Below are positions 57,144-64,000 of a stretch of DNA of 64,000 nt, piece after piece. Each line of letters opens with the position of its first letter. The stretch's first letter is position 1. The translations under genes and the position numbers were made by a program. The notes under the pieces were generated by a model that searched no databases, had not been told where the DNA came from, and was given only the letters and a program-made list of their open reading frames with translations. This DNA is from an uncultured Bacteroidales bacterium (GTDB taxonomy: Bacteria > Bacteroidota > Bacteroidia > Bacteroidales > Muribaculaceae): positions 224,922-288,921 of the forward strand of contig CACWNQ010000003.1 of the NCBI GenBank assembly GCA_902762385.1. The letters are read 5' to 3'.

Positions 57144-57193
57144 AATTTTAGCGCGCAGTGCTCTAATTTCCACTCCGCTAGGAGTGGCAAAAC
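57144..57193. repeat. Double-hairpin REP-like element, copy 2, in a palindrome cluster
   Basis: GCGCGCAGTGC, spacer TCTAATTT, CCACTCC-GCTA-GGAGTGG and CAAAAC. Neighbouring palindromes are GTGCTGCGCAC (57087-57100), TGCCCGCAGGGCA (57218-57231) and GCGCGCAGCGCG (about 57241-57252). Confidence 0.7.
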
Positions 57194-57317
57194 AATCCCG
57201 CCAACATTACCAATCTTTGCCCGCAGGGCAGTAATATTTAGCGCGCAGCGCGGCCCAACCGTTGTGCAAGTTGTTTGACTCTCTTCCCTCTCACCTCTCC
57301 CTCTCCCCTATAATTTT

Positions 57318-57345
57318 TTTGCGAGCAAAAAAATTACTATCTTTG
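57318..57345 (+). promoter_or_regulatory. Promoter of the DUF3467 gene
   Basis: TATCTTTG (57338-57345) is a perfect TAnnTTTG box. TTTG at 57318-57321 is a possible -33 with a short 16-nt spacer. The leader is about 33 nt. Confidence 0.6.
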
Positions 57346-57384
57346 CAGTTCAATTGAATACTAACTATTAAAACATATAGAATT

Positions 57385-57705
57385 ATGGCAAACGAAAACA
57401 AGAAGAACCAGATTCAGATTGAGGTTCCCAACGATGAGATGCAGGGTCGCTACGCCAACCTTGCCGTGATTTCACACTCACCCAACGACTTTGTGATGGA
57501 CATGATATTCGTGGCTCCCAACACGCCCAAGGCACGTGTTCAAGCCCGCGTGATTATGACTCCCGAGAACGCCAAGCAGCTGCTCTACGCCCTGAAGGAG
57601 AACGTGGACAAGTATGAGGCTCACTTCGGCGAGATCAAGCCCCGCCAGATCAACAACAACGACGGCGGCATCATGGACTTCCCCCTGCCCAAAGGACAAG
57701 CCTAA
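57385..57705 (+). CDS. DUF3467 protein
   Basis: This 106-residue cytosolic protein has the DUF3467 pattern: IEVPNDEMQGRYANLAVISHS, DFVMDMIFVAPNTPKARVQARVIMTPENAKQLL, and KYEAHFGEI. The function of the family is unknown. High-GC codon use resumes here after the AT-rich McrBC island. A GA-rich repeat follows the stop. Confidence 0.88.
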   Translation: MANENKKNQIQIEVPNDEMQGRYANLAVISHSPNDFVMDMIFVAPNTPKARVQARVIMTPENAKQLLYALKENVDKYEAHFGEIKPRQINNNDGGIMDFPLPKGQA

Positions 57706-57803
57706 TACAGGGGAGAGGGAAGAGGGAAGAGGGAAGAGTTTTACCTCTCTCCACCCCCTCGCACCTTAAAAAAGTTTCCGCCTAATCACTAACAAATTCT
57801 TGC

Positions 57804-58178
57804 ATGGAAGATATATTCTTCACCTTTGAGACACTAGATGTTTATCAAAAAGCACGCAAACTTGTAAAAGACATTTATTTTTTACTTGAAAAGTTCCCTT
57901 CAACCGAGAGATATGCTCTGTGTGACCAAATAAGGCGCGCTGCAGTCTCAATCCCGTCCAACATTGCTGAAGGTCGCGGAAGGTTTTCGGTTAAGGAGCG
58001 TGTGCACTTCGTCGAAATAGCCTATGGGTCGTTGATGGAGGTTTATTGCCAACTTTCAATTGCTAATGATTTAGGATATATTTCAAACGAAAATTTAGAA
58101 AGTCTGAAAATCAAGATTGATGAAATTGCAAGAATGTTATATGGCTTTAGAAGCAGTTTATTAAAAAATAACATTTAA
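57804..58178 (+). CDS. Four-helix-bundle protein (S23/IVP family)
   Basis: This 124-residue protein has FETLDVYQKARKLVKDIY, QIRRAAVSIPSNIAEGRGR and ESLKIKIDEIARMLYGFRSSL, matching the 23S rRNA-intervening-sequence-type four-helix bundle family. Such proteins are widespread and of unclear function; this copy is not in an rRNA gene. Codon use is more AT-rich than in its neighbours. It is inserted between repeat tracts. Confidence 0.88.
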   Translation: MEDIFFTFETLDVYQKARKLVKDIYFLLEKFPSTERYALCDQIRRAAVSIPSNIAEGRGRFSVKERVHFVEIAYGSLMEVYCQLSIANDLGYISNENLESLKIKIDEIARMLYGFRSSLLKNNI

Positions 58179-58206
58179 GAGGATAGAGGATGATGGTCAG
58201 AACCTT

Positions 58207-58262
58207 CGCTAGTAGCAAGTGCAACTTGCTTTCTCTCCCCTCTCACCACTCACCTCTTACCT
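58207..58262. repeat. Hairpin plus pyrimidine tract before cysS
   Basis: AGCAAGTGCAACTTGCTTTCTCT (hairpin AGCAAG/CTTGCT) runs into CCCCTCTCACCACTCACCTC and ends 10 nt before the cysS ATG. It shares its hairpin and CT tract with the unit before lolD. Confidence 0.65.
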
Positions 58263-58272
58263 AAAAATAATT

Positions 58273-59748
58273 ATGGAACATAATTTTTTTATCTACAATA
58301 CTTTGACGCGGCGCAAGGAGCTGTTTAAGCCCTTGCAGGAGCCCAATGTGGGCATGTATGTGTGCGGTCCCACCGTGTATGGCGATCCACATCTGGGCCA
58401 TGCCCGCCCGTCAATCACATTTGACGTTCTGTTCCGCTACCTCAAGCACTTGGGCTATAAGGTGCGCTACGTGCGCAACATCACCGATGTGGGCCACCTG
58501 GAACACGACGCCGACGCCGGCGAGGACAAGATAGCCAAGAAGGCACGCCTTGAGCAGCTCGAGCCCATGGAAGTGGCGCAGTACTACACCAACCGCTACC
58601 ATGCCGCCATGCAGGCTCTCAACGTGCTGCCTCCCAGCATCGAGCCTCACGCCACAGGCCACATCATCGAGCAGGAGGAGCTGGTGAAGGAAATACTGAA
58701 GAACGGCTACGCCTACGAGAGCAACGGCAGCGTGTACTTCGACGTGGAGAAATATAACAAGGACCACCACTATGGCAAGCTGAGTGGACGCAACCTCGAG
58801 GATGTGGTTAACAACAGCCGCGAGCTCGACGGCGTAGGCGAAAAGCGCAACCAGGCCGACTTCGCCCTGTGGAAGAAGGCTCAGCCCGAGCACATCATGC
58901 GATGGCCATCGCCATGGAGCGACGGATTCCCCGGCTGGCACTGCGAGTGCACAGCCATGGGACGCAAATATCTGGGCGCCCACTTCGACATTCACGGCGG
59001 CGGCATGGACCTGGTGTTCCCACACCACGAGTGCGAGATAGCACAGGCCGTTGCCAGCCAGGGCGACGACATGGTGCGCTACTGGATGCACAACAACATG
59101 ATCACCATCAACGGTCAGAAGATGGGTAAGTCACTGGGCAACTTCATCACACTCGAGGAGTTCTTCACTGGTAACCACGAGTTGCTCGAGCAGGCCTATT
59201 CGCCCATGACCATTCGCTTCTTCATACTGCAAGCACACTACCGTGGCACCGTCGACTTCTCGAACGATGCCCTGAAGGCCGCCGAGAAGGCCTATGAGCG
59301 CATGATGGACGGTTGGCACCGCCTTAACGACCTGAAGGCCAGCGACGCCAGTTCAATCACTCTCGACGACTATGCAGCACGCTGCGCCGAGGCGATGAAC
59401 GATGACCTGAACACTGCTCAGGTGATTGCCACGCTATTCGACGCCTGCAAGGTAATCAACCAAGTGAACGACGGCAACGCGACCCTGTCGCAGGCCGACA
59501 TCGACACCCTAAAGGCCACGTTCCAAACCTACCTCATGGACGTGCTGGGAGTGCGCGACGATGCTGCCGGTGGCGACAGCGTGAACCTGGAGCCCTACCG
59601 CAAGGCCGTGGACCTGCTGCTCGAGATGCGCAAAGCTGCCAAGGACAACAAGGACTGGACAACCAGCGACCTCATTCGCGACCGCCTTAACGAGGCAGGC
59701 TTCGACGTGAAGGACACCAAGGACGGCTTCGAGTGGAAAGTGAGATGA
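58273..59748 (+). CDS. cysS: Cysteinyl-tRNA synthetase
   Basis: The ATG at 58273 gives [14 protein letters not shown]; the upstream frame is repeat. The 491-residue class I synthetase has the HIGH-type motif [10 protein letters not shown], the KMSKS loop QKMGKSLGN, and zinc ligands in [18 protein letters not shown] and HHECEIAQ. It charges tRNA-Cys. Length is normal. Confidence 0.96.
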   Translation: MEHNFFIYNTLTRRKELFKPLQEPNVGMYVCGPTVYGDPHLGHARPSITFDVLFRYLKHLGYKVRYVRNITDVGHLEHDADAGEDKIAKKARLEQLEPMEVAQYYTNRYHAAMQALNVLPPSIEPHATGHIIEQEELVKEILKNGYAYESNGSVYFDVEKYNKDHHYGKLSGRNLEDVVNNSRELDGVGEKRNQADFALWKKAQPEHIMRWPSPWSDGFPGWHCECTAMGRKYLGAHFDIHGGGMDLVFPHHECEIAQAVASQGDDMVRYWMHNNMITINGQKMGKSLGNFITLEEFFTGNHELLEQAYSPMTIRFFILQAHYRGTVDFSNDALKAAEKAYERMMDGWHRLNDLKASDASSITLDDYAARCAEAMNDDLNTAQVIATLFDACKVINQVNDGNATLSQADIDTLKATFQTYLMDVLGVRDDAAGGDSVNLEPYRKAVDLLLEMRKAAKDNKDWTTSDLIRDRLNEAGFDVKDTKDGFEWKVR

Positions 59749-59754
59749 ATTCAG

Positions 59755-59897
59755 GTGAGAGGTGAGAGGAGAGAGGAAAGAGGTGAGAGGGAAGAGGAGA
59801 GAGGGAAGAGCTTCACAACTCAGAACTCAAAACTCATAACTCACAACTCACAACTCACAACTCAAAACTCAAAAACTCACAACTCAGAACTGTTAAC
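59755..59897. repeat. GA-rich tract followed by AACTCA-type array
   Basis: GGTGAGAGGTGAGAGGAGAG-type sequence (59755-59810) runs into repeated AACTCACAACTCA units (59811-59890). It fills the whole gap between cysS and the glycosyltransferase, ending just before the latter's ATG. Confidence 0.75.
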
Positions 59898-59898
59898 T

Positions 59899-60846
59899 AT
59901 GTTGAGTGTCATCATACCAGTCTACAACGTGCAGGATTATCTTGCACGTTGTGTCGACTCGGTCCTGGCTCAAACCTATACCGACCTGGAGATTATCCTG
60001 GTGGATGATGGCAGCATCGACGAAAGTGGCGACATGTGCGATGACTATGCCACAGGCAATGAGCGCATTAGGGTCGTGCATAAACCGAACGGCGGACTCA
60101 GCGACGCCCGCAATGCCGGGCTCGATGTAGCTCGAGGCGACTATGTGACGTTTATCGATGCCGACGACTATGTGCACCCGCAATTTGCTGAGTTGCTGAT
60201 GAATACCATCGCCACCACCGGCGCCCAAATTGCCGCCTGCACTTGGCAGGAACTCAACGAGGGCTCCACACCACGCAAGGTTAAGACACACAAGCCAGCG
60301 TGCACCATCTACACGCAAGAAGGGGCCATCAGGAGCGTGTTCTACCAGCAGCGGCTCAACCACTCGGCTTGCAGCCGAATCTTCGAGACCAGGCTCTTCA
60401 ACGAGCTCCGATTCCCCGAGGGAGCGCTCTACGAGGATCTTGCCATCATCTATCCGCTGCTCAAGATGGTCGACAAGGTGGCGCTGATCAAGGCCCCGAT
60501 GTATTACTACATGCACCGCCCAGGCAGCATCATCAGCACCATGTCGCTGCGACGCACCCAGGTGCTCGACCACCTCGAGGCACTTGAGCAGCAAGTGGCT
60601 GTCGAGGCACCACAATACCTGCCTGCCGTGCGCAGCCGTCACATGAGCGCATGCTTCAACATGCTACGCCTCATGCCTGCCAGCGACCCCAAGTGGCAAC
60701 CCACCAAGCAGCGCTGCTGGCAATATGTGAAAAATATGCGAAATTTATGCATTAAAGACTGGAATGTAAGACTGAAAAACAAAGCCGCTATTCTCCTATC
60801 ATATTTGGGAATAGGCTTTTTGATGTGGGCAATCAACAAAAAATAG
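59899..60846 (+). CDS. Family 2 glycosyltransferase
   Basis: The ATG at 59899 starts the family motif MLSVIIPVYNVQDYL; the upstream frame is repeat. The 315-residue GT-A protein has VDDGSIDESG, NGGLSDARNAGLD and the metal-binding FIDADDYVHPQF. The EDLAIIYPLL block marks the acceptor region. It probably adds a sugar to a surface polysaccharide; no other glycan genes are near. The last 30 residues include a hydrophobic stretch that could touch the membrane. Confidence 0.9.
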   Translation: MLSVIIPVYNVQDYLARCVDSVLAQTYTDLEIILVDDGSIDESGDMCDDYATGNERIRVVHKPNGGLSDARNAGLDVARGDYVTFIDADDYVHPQFAELLMNTIATTGAQIAACTWQELNEGSTPRKVKTHKPACTIYTQEGAIRSVFYQQRLNHSACSRIFETRLFNELRFPEGALYEDLAIIYPLLKMVDKVALIKAPMYYYMHRPGSIISTMSLRRTQVLDHLEALEQQVAVEAPQYLPAVRSRHMSACFNMLRLMPASDPKWQPTKQRCWQYVKNMRNLCIKDWNVRLKNKAAILLSYLGIGFLMWAINKK

Positions 60847-60936
60847 GCGATTTGTGCTAAAATCTACCTATAACTGTAAAAAAATGTGAAAACAAAGCCG
60901 TTTATCTATAAAATATGCCCGTTGGTATATATTCTC

Positions 60937-60967
60937 TTGCTATATTTATAATTATGTGTTAGATTTG
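60937..60967 (+). promoter_or_regulatory. Orphan promoter in the gap after the glycosyltransferase gene
   Basis: TTG (60937-60939), a 20-nt spacer and TAGATTTG (60960-60967) fit the Bacteroidota promoter. No ORF begins downstream before the terminator hairpin at 61095. Confidence 0.5.
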
Positions 60968-60973
60968 CAACAT

Positions 60974-61137
60974 AATTCATAGGCATAAAGGTAAAATTGT
61001 TTTAGGCTTGTTTATTTTTATACATTTGTTGTTTGTCCATGAAAAACACTTTTTTTGGGTTTAGTAAATTTTAGGCTTCAAGAAAAACTTGAAATTATCA
61101 AGGCGGAGACGTTGATGTCCCCGCCTTGATAACTTTT
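60974..61137 (+). ncRNA. Candidate small RNA between an orphan promoter and a terminator
   Basis: A transcript from about 60974 would end at the 61095-61132 hairpin, giving about 160 nt. The body is AU-rich and contains TTTTAGGCTT twice. This is inference from signal placement; the hairpin also serves as a terminator for the convergent neighbours. The rest of the 60847-61215 gap holds the AACTCA array. Confidence 0.35.
61095..61137. terminator. Bidirectional terminator between the glycosyltransferase gene and tdh
   Basis: TTATCAAGGCGG pairs perfectly with CCGCCTTGATAA (12 bp). It is flanked by CTTTTAT on the plus strand and TTTCAAGTTTTT on the minus strand. Confidence 0.9.
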
Positions 61138-61172
61138 ATATCGTTAGGAGCCAGAGGCCAGAAGTTAGAGAT

Positions 61173-61208
61173 CAGAACTCACAACTCATAACTCAAAACT
61201 CATAACTC
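61173..61208. repeat. AACTCA-type array after tdh
   Basis: ATCAGAACTCACAACTCATA followed by further AACTC units, a short member of the family seen at 49971 and 59811. Confidence 0.7.
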
Positions 61209-61215
61209 CACTGAA

Positions 61216-62172
61216 TTACTTCCCAAATTTCACCTTGAGCTTCTCGATCATGTCTTGGGTCATGGTGTCGAGGTCATACTCAGGCTTCCAGTCCCACTCC
61301 ATGCGAGCGCAGGTGTCGTCGAGGCGGTTGGGCCACGAGTCGGCAATGCCCTGACGCAATGGATCGTTCTGATACTCCATCTCAAAGCCTGGAATGTACT
61401 TCTTGATGCAGTTGTAGATAATCTCAGGATCGAAGCTCATCGACGCAATATTGAACGAGTTGCGGTGGATGAGACGCGCAGGATCGGCCTCCATAATCTC
61501 GATGGCAGCACGCAGAGCATCGGGCATGTACATCATGTCCATAAATGTTCCAGCCTTGATAGGGCACTGGAACTTCTCGCCCTTAACGGCACTGTAGTAT
61601 ATGTCGACTGCATAGTCGGTGGTGCCACCACCCGGAGGGGTAACGTAAGAGATAAGGCCTGGGAATCGAACCGAACGGGTGTCGACACCAAAGCGGGTGA
61701 AATAGTAGTTGCTCAGCAACTCGCCGCTAACCTTGGTCACGCCATACATGGTGCGAGGCTGCTGAATGGTGTCTTGTGGAGTGCCATCTTTAGGAGCGTT
61801 GGGACCAAACGAGCCAATTGAACTGGGGGTAAACACGGCGCACTTGTGCTCACGTGCCACCTCTAGGGTGTTCATCAAGCCACCAATGCCAATCTTCCAT
61901 GCCAGCAATGGCTTGCTCTCGGCAACAGCCGATAGCAGCGCTGCAAGGTTGTAAATGGTGTCGATGTCATATTTCTTGACTACATCGGCAATCTGCTGTG
62001 CGTTGGTAATGTCGACCACTTCCTTTGGTCCTGACTCGGCGAGTTCTCCCTTGGGCTCTGCGCCAGGGATGTAACCTGCCACTACGGCACTGTTTCCATA
62101 GATGCTTCTTAGCTTCATGGTGAGTTCAGAGCCTATCTGCCCTGTTGACCCAATTACTAGAACGTTCTTCAT
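61216..62172 (-). CDS. tdh: L-threonine 3-dehydrogenase (SDR/epimerase type)
   Basis: This 318-residue protein has a Rossmann start VLVIGSTGQIGSELT, NLAALLSAVAESKP, the PSSIGSFGP block, and the catalytic YGVTK (Tyr and Lys of the SDR YxxxK). This matches short-chain L-threonine 3-dehydrogenases rather than the zinc type. It oxidises threonine to 2-amino-3-ketobutyrate. The divergent neighbour kbl encodes the next enzyme, which supports the call. A TAATTTTG box lies 38 nt upstream (62210-62217, minus strand). Confidence 0.9.
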   Translation of the reverse strand: MKNVLVIGSTGQIGSELTMKLRSIYGNSAVVAGYIPGAEPKGELAESGPKEVVDITNAQQIADVVKKYDIDTIYNLAALLSAVAESKPLLAWKIGIGGLMNTLEVAREHKCAVFTPSSIGSFGPNAPKDGTPQDTIQQPRTMYGVTKVSGELLSNYYFTRFGVDTRSVRFPGLISYVTPPGGGTTDYAVDIYYSAVKGEKFQCPIKAGTFMDMMYMPDALRAAIEIMEADPARLIHRNSFNIASMSFDPEIIYNCIKKYIPGFEMEYQNDPLRQGIADSWPNRLDDTCARMEWDWKPEYDLDTMTQDMIEKLKVKFGK

Positions 62173-62209
62173 ATTGCAATAAAAATAGTTGTTTTAAAGT
62201 TTAGCTTTG

Positions 62210-62217
62210 CAAAATTA
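62210..62217 (-). promoter_or_regulatory. -7 element of tdh
   Basis: The minus strand reads TAATTTTG, matching TAnnTTTG, in the divergent tdh-kbl spacer. No well-spaced -33 element was found. Confidence 0.5.
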
Positions 62218-62346
62218 ATCACTAACAATCAAATTTAATAAAAATTTGGGCAAAAAATTGTTCTATGTCGCAATTTTTTTAGAACTTTGTGGGTGTAGAA
62301 GATAACATAACCAATATAAACAACTATTTTTAAGCTTAAAAACGCT

Positions 62347-63537
62347 ATGTACGGCAAATTTCAAGAACACCTTAGCAATGAGCTGGCAGCAATCAAAGAC
62401 GCTGGCTTGTACAAAGAAGAAAGACTAATCACCACTGCCCAGCGGGCAGCAATCAAAGTGAAACCCGGAACCGACGTGCTAAACTTCTGCGCCAACAACT
62501 ACCTTGGCCTGAGCGACAACAGCCGCCTTATCAAGGCTGCTACCGACATGATGGCCGAGCGTGGATTCGGTATGTCGAGCGTTCGCTTCATCTGTGGCAC
62601 ACAGGACATCCACAAGGAGCTTGAGGCAGCCATCAGCGACTATTTCCACACCGAGGACACAATCCTTTATGGTTCGTGCTTCGATGCCAACGGCGGTCTC
62701 TTTGAGGCTCTCCTTGGCCCTGAGGATGCTATCATCAGCGATGCCTTGAACCACGCCTCAATCATCGACGGTGTGCGCCTGTGCAAGGCTAAACGCTATC
62801 GCTATGCCAACGCCAACATGGAAGAACTCGAGGAGTGCCTGAAGCAAGCTCAAGAGCAGCGCTTCCGCATTATCGCTACCGATGGCGTATTCTCGATGGA
62901 CGGCAATGTAGCTCCAGTCGACAAGATCGTTGAGCTCGCCGAGAAATATGACGCAATGGTAATGGTCGATGAGTCGCACTCGGCAGGTGTAGTTGGTCCT
63001 ACTGGCCACGGTGTAGCCGAGCAGTTCAACCTCTACGGCAAGATCGACGTGTTCACCGGCACTCTGGGCAAGGCATTTGGCGGTGCTATGGGTGGCTTCA
63101 CCACCGGCCGCAAAGAGATTATTGCTATGCTCCGTCAGCGCTCACGTCCTTATCTGTTCTCTAACTCAGTGGCTCCAGTTATCGTAGGTGCCAGCCTTGA
63201 GATGTTCAAGATGCTCAAGGAGAGCAACGAGATTCACGACAAGCTCATCAATAACGTTAACTACTTCCGCGACAAGATGATGGCCGCAGGCTTCGACATT
63301 AAGCCTACCCAGAGCGCCATCTGCGCTGTGATGCTCTACGACGCTAAACTGTCACAAGACTTCGCTGCTGCAATGCAGGAAGAGGGAATCTATGTTACTG
63401 GTTTCTACTATCCCGTGGTACCCAAGGGCGAGGCACGCATCCGCGTTCAGCTCTCGGCAGGTCACGAGCGTGAGCACCTTGACAAGGCCATCGACGCCTT
63501 CATCAAGGTTGGCAAGAAGCTGGGCGTAATCAAATAA
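62347..63537 (+). CDS. kbl: Glycine C-acetyltransferase (2-amino-3-ketobutyrate CoA ligase)
   Basis: This 396-residue PLP enzyme of the alpha-oxoamine synthase family has NFCANNYLGLSDN, GMSSVRFICGTQDIH, and VMVDESHSAGVVGPTGHG. The PLP-lysine region is TGTLGKAFGGAMGG. It splits 2-amino-3-ketobutyrate with CoA into glycine and acetyl-CoA. It pairs with the divergent tdh in threonine degradation. A terminator follows. Confidence 0.95.
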   Translation: MYGKFQEHLSNELAAIKDAGLYKEERLITTAQRAAIKVKPGTDVLNFCANNYLGLSDNSRLIKAATDMMAERGFGMSSVRFICGTQDIHKELEAAISDYFHTEDTILYGSCFDANGGLFEALLGPEDAIISDALNHASIIDGVRLCKAKRYRYANANMEELEECLKQAQEQRFRIIATDGVFSMDGNVAPVDKIVELAEKYDAMVMVDESHSAGVVGPTGHGVAEQFNLYGKIDVFTGTLGKAFGGAMGGFTTGRKEIIAMLRQRSRPYLFSNSVAPVIVGASLEMFKMLKESNEIHDKLINNVNYFRDKMMAAGFDIKPTQSAICAVMLYDAKLSQDFAAAMQEEGIYVTGFYYPVVPKGEARIRVQLSAGHEREHLDKAIDAFIKVGKKLGVIK

Positions 63538-63595
63538 AAAACACCTAAACTAGCCGATATCACACTTCTAACAGATATCACTATCTAAAGCGAAA

Positions 63596-63637
63596 AAACC
63601 TCTCAAGCATAACCAATTTGCTTGAGAGGTTTAGTTT
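63596..63637 (+). terminator. Terminator after kbl
   Basis: AAACCTCTCAAGC pairs perfectly with GCTTGAGAGGTTT around an 11-nt loop, followed by AGTTTTAT. Confidence 0.9.
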
Positions 63638-63892
63638 TATTTAGTGTTTTTCGATGAGTTAAAGCAAACTATGGTTGTTAATAACTTTTTAATCAAATCT
63701 CTTTCTTATTAGCAGAAAAGCACTATTTTTGTAAAAAATATTGCCCTTTCACCTTGAAAAGGCGCTGATAATCAACTTGATTTATATAGAAATATATAAA
63801 TATACCAAATCAAAACGTAAAATCACCCGAGGCTTGCCTTGGGTGATTTTATATTATTATATTTCAGAAAGATAAAACAGTTTTGCTTAGAT
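63638..63892. other. Gap between kbl and the rRNA operon end
   Basis: No coding sequence was seen. A perfect hairpin AAAATCACCC/GGGTGATTTT (63819-63850) stands alone, possibly a back-up terminator for the rRNA operon on the minus strand. The rest is AT-rich. Confidence 0.6.
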
Positions 63893-63934
63893 AATAAAAA
63901 GAGAGGACCCGCGGATTTCTCCTCGAGTCCTCTC
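63893..63934 (-). terminator. Terminator of the rRNA operon
   Basis: On the minus strand GAGAGGAC pairs with GTCCTCTC, followed by TTTTTATTAT. It lies just past the 3' end of the 5S gene. Confidence 0.85.
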
Positions 63935-63937
63935 ATA

Positions 63938-64000
63938 GGGGGCGATTACCTACTCTCCCACTTTCGCAGTACCATCGGCGTGGTGAGGCTTAACTTCTCT
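63938..64000 (-). rRNA. rrf: 5S rRNA, 3' part
   Basis: The minus strand reads AGAGAAGTTAAGCC, CGCCGATGGTACTGCG and GGGAGAGTAGGT, conserved 5S rRNA blocks. The 5' half lies beyond the window edge. The exact 3' end is approximate. The 23S and 16S genes should lie to the right. Confidence 0.9.

Larger units (their letters stand above)
55994..57337. other. Gene-free repeat-rich stretch after the McrBC island
   Basis: I see no convincing gene in these 1.34 kb. Contents: AT-rich sequence to about 56340; recurring GTTGTTTGAC strings (56554, 56652, 57270, with a variant at 56251, two followed by AAAAACCA); CT-rich tracts (56396-56433, 57281-57309); the 9-nt tandem repeat at 56666-56728; a 24-25-nt direct repeat (56904-56927, 56977-57001); and a cluster of small palindromes (57087-57255). 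The few ORFs present are made of repeats. Confidence 0.7.

Noticed and set aside
56868-57278. 136-codon ORF in the repeat mosaic
   Set aside because: It spans the direct repeat and the palindrome cluster; translation looks random.
57804-58178. rRNA-intervening-sequence element
   Set aside because: The protein family name comes from such elements, but this copy is not within a 23S rRNA gene.
58411-59091. 226-codon ORF on the minus strand
   Set aside because: Antisense to cysS, a universal gene with all motifs present.

Overview
The window looks like chromosomal DNA of a gut-type Bacteroidales bacterium, probably Prevotellaceae or Muribaculaceae. The grounds are Bacteroidota-style promoters (TTTG, about 20 nt, TAnnTTTG), no obvious Shine-Dalgarno sequences, type IX secretion (PorU-like) proteins and C-terminal sorting tails, a GldE-type protein, a NigD-like lipoprotein, BspA-type leucine-rich repeat proteins, and many secreted proteins with dockerin-type calcium repeats. 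The species cannot be named from the sequence alone.

Layout. 1-4.75 kb: the 3' end of a secreted Fn3-dockerin protein, a DUF3667 membrane protein, a C69 dipeptidase and gldE. 5.07-17.9 kb: a surface-secretion locus with three large PorU-like C25-family proteins. Between the first and second lie the redox repressor rex, a fumarylacetoacetate-hydrolase-like protein that seems to have lost its metal ligands, and a SUMF1-domain protein. 18.0-18.9 kb: rplU-rpmA with a strong promoter, structured leader and terminator. 18.9-24.2 kb: a small basic protein, a phosphoesterase, and a tandem pair of LRR-dockerin-cohesin-like-CTD proteins. 24.4-32.8 kb: a co-directional housekeeping run (trmB, mrp, M48 protease, amidase, alpha/beta hydrolase, miaA, recX, comF, LysM protein). 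32.8-39.4 kb, mostly minus strand: CotH-dockerin-CBM26, tatD, polyprenyl synthase, two lipoproteins, aqpZ, DUF5715. 39.5-49.9 kb, plus strand: pyrE, an SRPBCC protein, a 1703-residue modular alpha-amylase, an S9 prolyl oligopeptidase, lolD and a NigD-like lipoprotein. 50.0-52.2 kb, minus strand: M15 peptidase, YARHG protein, a one-TM protein and an unlisted 37-codon ORF. 52.4-56.0 kb: an AT-rich island with an XRE regulator, McrB and McrC. 56.0-57.3 kb: a gene-free, repeat-rich stretch. 57.4-60.8 kb: DUF3467, four-helix-bundle protein, cysS and a glycosyltransferase. 61.2-63.5 kb: divergent tdh and kbl, which together degrade threonine. The right edge enters the 3' end of a minus-strand 5S rRNA gene, the tail of an rRNA operon.

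Three themes stand out. The first is cell-surface biology: T9SS sortase-like proteins, CTD-bearing LRR proteins, and dockerin-tagged starch enzymes. The second is a type IV restriction island with its own regulator. The third is several families of short intergenic repeats: purine/pyrimidine tracts, AACTCA-type arrays and double-hairpin units. Some of these sit directly before start codons or supply the stop codons of neighbouring genes. The most interesting leads are the rex/pseudo-FAH/SUMF1/PorU-paralog cluster, the McrBC island with its 12-bp palindrome and divergent mini-ORF, and a promoter-terminator pair at 60.9-61.1 kb with no ORF between.
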